NCBI GenBank assembly: GCA_021809895.1
Contig: JAJZJU010000005.1
Location: 1-37,158 of the forward strand
Direction: 5' to 3'
Source of the DNA: a bacterium
GTDB lineage: Bacteria > Chloroflexota > Dormibacteria > Aeolococcales > Bog-877
DNA: 37,158 bases
Below the pieces are notes generated by a model. That model ran no database searches. It saw only the letters and a list, made by a program, of their open reading frames with translations, and was not told the origin of the DNA. Shown here piece by piece: positions 32,410-37,158 of the stretch. Each line of letters begins with the position of its first letter. Within the stretch, counting starts at the first letter, position 1. Made by a program: the position numbers and the translations under genes.

Positions 32410-32619
32410 GTGGCCATGCTCCGGCACTTCGGGACGGACCTTCGGGGCGAGGGCTCGCCACAGCTCATCGTTCGCAACCGCGAGGGGAAGTGGCGATCCG
32501 TGCATTGCCACCCGTCCCAAGACTTCTGGCCCCAAGCGCTTACCTCCCTGCTTCGTCACCTCGGCGTCTCTCGGGAGGAGTTCTGGCAGTGGTGGCAAGC
32601 AGGGCGACGTGCCCGGTGA
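32410..32619 (+). pseudogene. HicA-like toxin, probably inactive
   Basis: The 69 visible residues fit the HicA mRNA-interferase fold (VAMLRHFG, SPQLIVRN, SVHCHPSQDFWPQALTSLLRHLGVSREEF). The catalytic GSH motif is GSP here (P17), so the essential His is missing. Family similarity continues upstream in frame (LPELKYREL) to a TAA at 32380 with no ATG, GTG or TTG before 32410, so the N-terminus or start codon also seems lost. A non-toxic remnant beside an intact HicB is the simplest reading; use of CTG at 32407 as start cannot be excluded. Confidence 0.65.
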
Positions 32620-32649
32620 GGTAGTGCGTTTCGACCGATACTGACGGGC

Positions 32650-32820
32650 GTGGGCCTGAACGCGAAGCTGGGGCATCCCTACCTGGGGAGCGGCCCTGGC
32701 AGGGAGCGCGGCGAGTACCGGGTAGTCGTCAAGGGGCAAGCCCGCAAGGCGCGGAGGGCTGAGGATGCGAAAGCGACTGAAGCGGAAGCGGCGGAGCTGC
32801 GATCTTTGCAAGCCCCATAA
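32650..32820 (+). CDS. Possible small basic/acidic helical protein
   Basis: A GTG-initiated frame of 56 codons (VGLNAKLGHPYLG, then YRVVVKGQARKARRAEDAK and an Ala/Glu helix) overlaps the next small gene in another frame. Its second half is helix-like. There is no clear ribosome binding site and I know no family. It could be a translational lead-in for the CxxCKPHK protein or just an open frame. Confidence 0.25.
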   Translation: MGLNAKLGHPYLGSGPGRERGEYRVVVKGQARKARRAEDAKATEAEAAELRSLQAP

Positions 32821-32938
32821 GACTGGCCATGGCAACCGATGGAAGCCTGCTCAGCGCGACCGCCTGGCTGAGTTCGAACCGACCCGGCGTCAGGTGACCG
32901 CCGTCGGTGCGCCCTGCCCTGCCAGTTTGACGGCATAG
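32765..32938 (+). CDS. CxxCKPHK micro-protein, probable zinc-binding
   Basis: This 57-residue protein begins with a very basic stretch (MRKRLKRKRRS), then CDLCKPHKTGHGNRWKPAQ and RDRLAEFE. The C-x-x-C-K-P-H-K core followed by a Gly and an RW/R-K helix is a pattern I have seen in small uncharacterised proteins of mobile elements in high-GC bacteria (recalled, not checked). Cys and His could bind one zinc, and the basic head suggests nucleic-acid contact. GGAGG lies about ten bases before the ATG. It sits between the Hic remnant and a replication-gene remnant. Confidence 0.6.
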   Translation: MRKRLKRKRRSCDLCKPHKTGHGNRWKPAQRDRLAEFEPTRRQVTAVGAPCPASLTA

Positions 32939-32962
32939 GCGCCGACCGGGCCGATCGGAGCC

Positions 32963-33253
32963 ATGGCGGCCGCCGCCATGGCTCGCCTGCTGGTGACCGC
33001 GGGCTCGGTGGCCTGGATCTTTGGCGACCTCACCGGCGACCTCCTGGCCCACACCATCCACACCGCTCTGGCCGCCTATCCCCAGGGCCTCACCCGCACT
33101 GACATCCGCGACCTGCTCGGGCGGCACCGCCCGGCCACCGCTATCGACGGCGCCCTAGCCACCCTGGCCTGCACTGGTAGAGCCAGTTCCCAGCGCCTGC
33201 TCACTGCTGGCCGCCCCGCCGTGCTCTGGACCGCAGCCGTCCCGTCACGCTGA
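32963..33253 (+). pseudogene. C-terminal remnant of a DUF3987-type primase/helicase protein
   Basis: The 96 codons match only the C-terminal winged-helix part of mobile-element DUF3987 proteins: IFGDLTGDLLAHTIHTAL, GLTRTDIRDLLGRHRPATAIDGALATLACTGRA and a closing GRPAVLW. Full proteins are several hundred residues long, with a P-loop ATPase before this part that is absent here. The fragment points to decay by deletion. Assignment is from the recalled RYIFGD..GD...GLTRTEI pattern. Confidence 0.6.
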
Positions 33254-33554
33254 CCCCCAGCACTTCCGCCACCGGTATCCCCACGGCGGGCCCCCTATCG
33301 CCCCATCCGTGACCCCGATGGTCTTCAGCACCCCCTTTTGTCGTTTGGTCATTCGCCTACCCCATGCTGGCCCTCGCTGTCACCGCCTTCCTCAGAGCGT
33401 GTCGCGCCACACCCAGCCCAGGTCACCTTGATCAAGCGCGACGACTCTGCCGGCGACCGTGCCGGTGAGCGCGAACGCTGGCGGCTCGCCGAGGCGAGTG
33501 ATAGGCTCAGCGGATGAATTGTCCCGATCAGGCTGTGGGGTCAGAACTGGGTCG
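33254..33554. other. Gene-poor segment
   Basis: No gene is convincing. CTCGCC-GA-GGCGAG (33485-33498) is a small inverted repeat followed by TAGGCT (33502-33507), a possible -10 box, with an ATG six bases further on that opens only 16 codons. Confidence 0.25.
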
Positions 33555-33821
33555 ATGGGCGTGAAGTCAGCCCAATGTCGGCGGTGTGGTGAATCACTGG
33601 GGAAGCGACGCTTACTTCCATGGACGCACGTCTGCCGTTGGACGCGAGTGTGCTCCGCCTGCCGCAAACAGGCCATTTTTCAAGAACAAGTGGACCGGCG
33701 AGCGGAAGACCATGACGGTCCGAGTTACCCCTGTGGAAACCCGCACTTTCCGCGTCGACCACCTCTCTCCAAGAGATTCCCCCCGGGCTATCAGCGAAGG
33801 ACTGGGGGATACTGGGACTGA
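33555..33821 (+). CDS. Possible zinc-ribbon protein
   Basis: This frame of 88 codons has two CxxC knuckles (QCRRCGESLGKRR and VCSACRKQA) about 22 residues apart, as in small zinc ribbons of mobile elements. The rest is basic and Pro-rich. No strong ribosome binding site is seen. It ends 65 bases before the Rep gene. It may be real or a chance frame. Confidence 0.35.
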   Translation: MGVKSAQCRRCGESLGKRRLLPWTHVCRWTRVCSACRKQAIFQEQVDRRAEDHDGPSYPCGNPHFPRRPPLSKRFPPGYQRRTGGYWD

Positions 33822-33885
33822 CAGTTGATCAGCTAGTCGTCCGCGAACGTTTGCAAGCGCTCCTCTTGGGATTAAAGGGAGGTAA

Positions 33886-34953
33886 GTGGTGGACACGCTC
33901 CACTGCTCCGTCCGGGGGGAGCTCCAGGACGGGCTTCTGGTCTTCCTCGAGGCACTCAAGGAGGAGTCTCAGCGTACCAACGAGCTCCAGGTGGTCATCT
34001 GGGGCGAGCAGTCCCTCTCGGTGGCCCTGCGCCCCCACGGTTGGAGGAGCTATCCGTTCTGGGCCAGCTCTCCCAACATCGAGGTGGCTATTGGGGCGCC
34101 AGCCCCGTTCCCGCCGGTGTTCATCCAGACTCACTCCGCCTATCTGCACTCCAGAGGAGCGGACCAGGCGGTGGCCGAGATATCCGAGTGGCTTGAGGCG
34201 AACGTGATGCGCGATGAGCCGGTGCTTGGGGCATCCCGTCTCGACCTGTACTGCGACACCCAGGGCTGGTTGCCGGCCGTCGGGGACTTCGACAAGTTCC
34301 ACTGCCGGGCCGTCCGTCGGCGCACCTACTCGGTACCTGCGTACGACCAGGCTCACCTGAGGGGCCGCAGGGCGAGCGGCTTCGTCTTCGGAGGCGGCGA
34401 CCTGATGGGTCGCTGCTACGACAAGACTCTGGAGCTCCACTCTCGCGGCTCAGAGTGGCCGAAGACACTTTGGGTGGACTGGGACCAAGACCAGCCCGTG
34501 TGGCGGGTCGAATTTCAGTTCCGCCGGCGCTCCCTGGTGTCGCTGGGGTGCTCGACTCCCGAGGATGCGCTCGCTGCCCGTCAGGAGCTCTGGCACTACG
34601 GCACCCAGTGGCTCTCGCTGCGGACCCCGACCTCCGACTTGAACCGGGCCCGCTGGCCGGAGGCTCCGGAGTGGGCCGCGATCCGCCAGGCGGAGATTGG
34701 CTCGCCCACCACGCCGCTGGTGCGGGACATGGTGCGCTCGGCCGACGAGCTGAGGATGATCCGCGGCCTGGTGGGGTACGCCAGCAGCCTGGATGCGCTG
34801 GGGGCGGCCCCTGGCGTCGGAGCGGCCCTGGCCCCGACGGTGCCCGGCATCCCCGCCTACCTCGATCGGAAGGGAGAGGACTTCGGTGACATCGTAGCTC
34901 GCAAGCGCCGACAGAGGGTCGAGGTCGCCAGTGGGTGGGATGCCAGCCGTTAG
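33886..34953 (+). CDS. Replication initiation factor (Rep_trans-like)
   Basis: This 355-residue protein resembles replication initiators of rolling-circle plasmids and integrative elements. It has a conserved RLDLYCDTQGW strand, a central ASGFVFGGGDLMGRCYDKTLEL segment (the YDK motif with its candidate nicking Tyr) and PVWRVEFQFRRRSLVSLG, then a LWHYGTQWLSLRTP helix. It would nick an origin to start transfer or excision-phase replication. GGGAGG precedes the double GTG at 33886/33889. Together with the integrase it defines a replicating integrative element. Confidence 0.72.
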   Translation: MVDTLHCSVRGELQDGLLVFLEALKEESQRTNELQVVIWGEQSLSVALRPHGWRSYPFWASSPNIEVAIGAPAPFPPVFIQTHSAYLHSRGADQAVAEISEWLEANVMRDEPVLGASRLDLYCDTQGWLPAVGDFDKFHCRAVRRRTYSVPAYDQAHLRGRRASGFVFGGGDLMGRCYDKTLELHSRGSEWPKTLWVDWDQDQPVWRVEFQFRRRSLVSLGCSTPEDALAARQELWHYGTQWLSLRTPTSDLNRARWPEAPEWAAIRQAEIGSPTTPLVRDMVRSADELRMIRGLVGYASSLDALGAAPGVGAALAPTVPGIPAYLDRKGEDFGDIVARKRRQRVEVASGWDASR

Positions 34954-35005
34954 GAGGCGACGGAGCCTGGGCTGGGGCCAAGTGTGCCGCCTAACGTAAG
35001 CCATC

Positions 35006-35046
35006 CTGACCCTCGGAGCCGGGACGGTGTCCGGGCTGGGGGTCAG
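35006..35046. repeat. Long inverted repeat between rep and the XRE gene
   Basis: Arms CTGACCC (35006-35012) and GGGTCAG (35040-35046) enclose inner arms AGCCGGGAC and GTCCGGGCT (one mismatch) around a GGT loop. The resulting stem of about 16 pairs lies directly upstream of the XRE start codon and after rep. It could be a rolling-circle origin, a terminator for rep, or the XRE operator. Confidence 0.5.
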
Positions 35047-35048
35047 CC

Positions 35049-35264
35049 ATGAGCGTTGTGCTGGCGGCTGATCGCCTTCGGTTCGAGCTGGCTCGCCGGG
35101 GGTGGGGGAATGCCGACCTCGCCAGGGCCGCACGAGTAAGTGCCCCGACCGTAACCGCGGCGCTGTCCGGACGGCCGGTGGCTCCACGGACACTCATGAG
35201 AATCGCAGTCGCGCTGGCCGATACGCCACCCGTTGCTGGGGTTGATGACATCCTGCCGAAGTAG
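35049..35264 (+). CDS. XRE-family helix-turn-helix regulator
   Basis: This is a 71-residue single-domain protein. LRFELARRGWGNADLARAARVSAPTVTAALSGRPVAPRTLMRIAVAL is a classic Cro/C1-type helix-turn-helix with the recognition helix at APTVTAALSG. It lacks a sensor domain. The ATG at 35049 follows a G-rich site inside the inverted repeat, so it may bind there and control itself and rep. Confidence 0.85.
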   Translation: MSVVLAADRLRFELARRGWGNADLARAARVSAPTVTAALSGRPVAPRTLMRIAVALADTPPVAGVDDILPK

Positions 35265-35293
35265 CGGCACGCGCCTGTGCTTCTGGCAGAGGT

Positions 35294-36055
35294 GTGCGGT
35301 CGCACTATGCTCTCATCGTGCCGGAGATCGAGGCGGTGACTGCAAGCCTGCGGCCGGACCTCGAGGCGGAAGCTCGTGTGGCCTTCCATTCGGTCTGGCC
35401 CGAGTTCATCTTCCACGACCCGGTGTCACGGGAGTACATCGATCGTGTCGGAGACTACTTCAAGGAGTACGACGTGCTCCTGCTCGACCAAGGGGAGGTC
35501 GTGGCCGGAGGTTGGGGTGTTGCCCTTTCGTGGGACGGAACTATCGCCGGTCTCCCTGCGGGGTATGACGGAGCCTTGGTGGCTGCGGTCGGTGGCCATG
35601 AGCGGGAGGTCGAGCCGGACACTCTGGTAGTGATGGCCGCTGCCGTCCGGGCCGATCGCCAGGGTCGTGGGATGGCCGGGCAGATCCTGACCACTCTGCG
35701 AGAGCGGGCCGCCTCCGCCGGCCTCCGGGCGATGCTCGCCCCCGTGCGCCCGACTCTGAAGTCACGATACCCCTTGACTTCGATGGACCAGTTCGCAAGC
35801 TGGGTGCGTAGTGATGGGCAACACCTTGACCCCTGGGTCCGCACTCACCAGCGTCTTGGTGCCAAAGTGCTCGCCCCGGCTCCGTGCTCCATGGTCATCA
35901 GCGGCACGGTGGCCGAGTGGGAGAGCTGGGCTGAGATGGCATTTCCGACAACTGGCCAGTACGTGGTCCCGGGGGCGCTGGACCTGGTCGAGATCGATCG
36001 AGACGCCGATCGCGGAACCTACTCGGAAACCAACCTCTGGATGCAGCATCCCTGA
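35294..36055 (+). CDS. GNAT-family N-acetyltransferase-like protein
   Basis: This is a 253-residue protein. The acetyl-CoA motif A is VMAAAVRADRQGRGMAGQILTTLRERAASAGL (about residues 113-145), matching the Q/R-x-x-G-x-G/A rule. Upstream strands (LLLDQGEVVAGGWGVALSW) and the late segment WVRTHQRLGAKVLAPA fit the GNAT fold, with an insert mentioning SMDQFASW. Substrate unknown. GTG at 35294 follows AGAGG closely; GTG at 35318 is an alternative. Confidence 0.75.
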   Translation: MRSHYALIVPEIEAVTASLRPDLEAEARVAFHSVWPEFIFHDPVSREYIDRVGDYFKEYDVLLLDQGEVVAGGWGVALSWDGTIAGLPAGYDGALVAAVGGHEREVEPDTLVVMAAAVRADRQGRGMAGQILTTLRERAASAGLRAMLAPVRPTLKSRYPLTSMDQFASWVRSDGQHLDPWVRTHQRLGAKVLAPAPCSMVISGTVAEWESWAEMAFPTTGQYVVPGALDLVEIDRDADRGTYSETNLWMQHP

Positions 36056-36133
36056 AAAGGTGGCTCCAGGAACTAGCGGGCCGAGCATGGACCTCTTGGA
36101 CGACCTGAAGCGTGGTCACTTCTGGGTATCTGC

Positions 36134-36157
36134 GCATAACGATGCTAAGATGCCAAT
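36134..36157 (+). promoter_or_regulatory. Promoter/operator of the RHH-PIN toxin-antitoxin pair
   Basis: TAAGAT (36146-36151) is a -10 box ending six bases before the GTG start, so the message is probably leaderless. GCAT-AACG-ATGC (36134-36145) is an inverted repeat next to it, well placed for autoregulation by the ribbon-helix-helix antitoxin. A -35 box is not obvious. Confidence 0.45.
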
Positions 36158-36388
36158 GTGCCTAAGACTCGCACGACCCTCACGATCGATGAGGAGGTGC
36201 TGCGTGCGGTGAGGGTGCTGGCGGCCCGCACTGGGCAGGGCGACAGCGCGGTGATCGAGGCGGCAATCCGGCGCGACCTTGGCCTGGACCTCCTCGACCG
36301 GCTGTGGGCTCGCAACAACCTCCAAGAGGGAGAGGCTATGGAGTTGGCCGTCGAGGCTCAACACCACACTCGGCGCGCCAAGCGCTGA
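36158..36388 (+). CDS. Ribbon-helix-helix antitoxin
   Basis: This is a 76-residue protein. TRTTLTIDEEVLRAVRVLAARTGQGDSAVIEAAIRRDLG is a CopG/Arc-type ribbon-helix-helix, and the helical tail (LWARNNLQEGEAMELAVEAQ) should wrap the toxin. It stops three bases before the PIN-domain gene and should neutralise that toxin and repress the pair. Confidence 0.88.
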   Translation: MPKTRTTLTIDEEVLRAVRVLAARTGQGDSAVIEAAIRRDLGLDLLDRLWARNNLQEGEAMELAVEAQHHTRRAKR

Positions 36389-36391
36389 GCC

Positions 36392-36805
36392 GTGCGGGCG
36401 ATCCTCGACCCAAACGTCATCATCTCGGCCCTGCTGGCACCGGACGGGTCGCCGGCGAAGGTCTTGTGGGCCGGGCTGGACGGGGCCTATGACCTGGTTG
36501 CATCTCCTCTTCTCCTGGCCGAGCTGGAGCGAGCTCTTGCCTACTCCAAGATCCGTCGCCGCATTCCCGCCACCGATGCAACAGCGGCGGTCAGATTGGT
36601 TGAGCGCCAGGCGCGGGTGGTCGATGACCCGACCGAGCCGCCCTTGCTTCGGGCGCCTGACCCGGGTGACGACTACCTCATCGCCCTGGCGGTGGCGGCC
36701 CGTGCCGTCATTGTCTCGGGCGACCGCCATCTTCTAGGGCTCGACCAGACCTTGCCGATCCACTCCCCGGCCGCCTTCCTTGCGCTGCTCGGAGACGGGT
36801 CTTGA
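36392..36805 (+). CDS. PIN-domain RNase toxin
   Basis: This is a 137-residue PIN-fold ribonuclease of the group annotated as putative toxin components. Acidic metal ligands are D6 (ILDPNVIISALL), the Glu in LLAELERAL, and Asp residues in DPGDDYLIALAV and VSGDRHLL. These sites look intact, so the pair is probably functional. GTG at 36392 is next to the antitoxin stop, consistent with coupled translation. Confidence 0.9.
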   Translation: MRAILDPNVIISALLAPDGSPAKVLWAGLDGAYDLVASPLLLAELERALAYSKIRRRIPATDATAAVRLVERQARVVDDPTEPPLLRAPDPGDDYLIALAVAARAVIVSGDRHLLGLDQTLPIHSPAAFLALLGDGS

Positions 36806-36806
36806 T

Positions 36807-36863
36807 CCAGCGTGGGTACTTTCGCTGGACATGTGTCTCCTCTTCGGGCCTTCGGGTGAAGAG
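36807..36863 (+). terminator. Double hairpin after the toxin gene
   Basis: CCAGCG/CGCTGG (36807-36828) starts one base after the PIN stop. CTCTTC/GAAGAG (36840-36863) follows, with an inner GCC-TTCG-GGT capped by a stable UUCG-type loop. No T-run follows, so termination would be of the U-poor kind. Positions 36864-37006 hold nothing I recognise. Confidence 0.45.
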
Positions 36864-37006
36864 CGGCCGGCGTGCTGGCCTGCTACTGGAGACTCCCTCT
36901 GGACATCCCCATGGCGCAGTTCCGCTCTGCGCCCAAGCGTTGCGGGCGGCCCCAGACTACCTCAGGAGGCCTACGCGAATCAGGACGATCAGACCCACAG
37001 GATCGC

Positions 37007-37158
37007 TCAGCATCCAGGCCGCGTGGGCCAACGAGGGCCGGTTGGACGCCGGAACATCCGTCTCTGCTGCTCCACCAGAGGGCGGATGCAGCAGTCCGCC
37101 AGGTGATCGTCGACGAGTCCCAGGGACTGCATGAGGGAGTACACCGTGACCGGACCCA
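37007..37158 (-). CDS. tag: DNA-3-methyladenine glycosylase I, C-terminal fragment
   Basis: Reading in from the right edge on the minus strand, the frame gives GPVTVYSLMQSLGLVDDHLADC and about 28 further residues to TGA at 37009-37007. This is the C-terminal signature of Tag (GPT..Y..MQ..G.VNDH...C), including the His and Cys that complete its zinc site. Tag removes 3-methyladenine from alkylated DNA. The rest of the gene lies beyond the window. The tail after the Cys is basic and somewhat longer than in many homologues. Confidence 0.8.
   Translation of the reverse strand, partial: GPVTVYSLMQSLGLVDDHLADCCIRPLVEQQRRMFRRPTGPRWPTRPGC

Noticed and set aside
32866-32880. TTCGAACC in the micro-protein gene as a possible attR (tRNA T-arm copy)
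   Set aside because: Only about eight bases match the tRNA and the 3' acceptor sequence does not follow.
33712-33828. ATG-initiated 38-codon frame upstream of rep
   Set aside because: No ribosome binding site or recognisable motif, and it overlaps the CxxC frame.
36802-37134. Plus-strand open frames over the right end of the window
   Set aside because: They have no recognisable domain, and their 3' part is antisense to the clearly recognisable Tag C-terminus.
1-37158. CRISPR arrays
   Set aside because: I saw no regularly spaced direct repeats and no cas gene; only isolated inverted or paired repeats were found.

Overview
This is a 37 kb, high-GC stretch of bacterial chromosome. Frequent GTG/TTG starts, leaderless-type promoters, an F420/flavin-type PPOX-fold oxidoreductase, a fused nucleotidyltransferase/phosphomannomutase and a CxxCKPHK micro-protein suggest a high-GC Terrabacteria lineage (Actinomycetota, Chloroflexota or Dormibacterota-like). 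The sequence alone does not fix the phylum, and no ribosomal RNA is present.

Layout. (1) 1-611: the end of an IS607-type serine recombinase gene broken by an in-frame amber codon, then a gene-free leader. (2) 612-4540: a translationally coupled c-di-GMP pair, a membrane EAL phosphodiesterase followed by a membrane PAS-PAS-GGDEF cyclase. (3) 4676-6608: PPOX-fold protein, divergent DUF72 protein and DedA protein. (4) 6738-13766: a large membrane GGDEF-EAL protein downstream of an aldo/keto reductase, a second divergent aldo/keto reductase, an MFS transporter overlapping it tail to tail, and a hotdog thioesterase. (5) 13862-17130: two overlapping MutS-family ATPase genes, both with Asn-Glu instead of Asp-Glu at Walker B. 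(6) 17263-21665: polytopic GT-C-like membrane protein, MMPL exporter and its MarR regulator. (7) 21728-24211: promoter, TPP riboswitch, NCS1 (CytX-like) permease and thiD, a complete thiamine-precursor salvage operon. (8) 24294-30570: membrane-anchored helical protein, CPBP-family protein with an altered active site, secreted Asp-box protein, sugar nucleotidyltransferase fusion, VIT-family metal transporter and a stand-alone Lrp/AsnC sensor domain. (9) 30638 to about 36.8 kb: tRNA-Gly(CCC) followed by a tyrosine integrase and an accessory region. That region holds HicB/HicA-like genes (the toxin lacks its catalytic His), a CxxCKPHK micro-protein, a DUF3987 C-terminal remnant, a Rep-type initiator, a long inverted repeat, an XRE regulator, a GNAT protein and an RHH/PIN toxin-antitoxin pair. 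(10) 37007-37158: the C-terminal end of a 3-methyladenine DNA glycosylase I gene on the minus strand.

Functional links. Regions 2 and 4 contribute three c-di-GMP enzymes with different sensory modules. Region 7 is one regulated unit: TPP should repress uptake and phosphorylation of hydroxymethylpyrimidine. Region 9 looks like an integrative element inserted at a tRNA gene and partly decayed; no right-hand copy of the tRNA 3' end was seen in the window. The least described candidates are the tandem MutS-like pair and the micro-protein/Rep/inverted-repeat cluster of the element.
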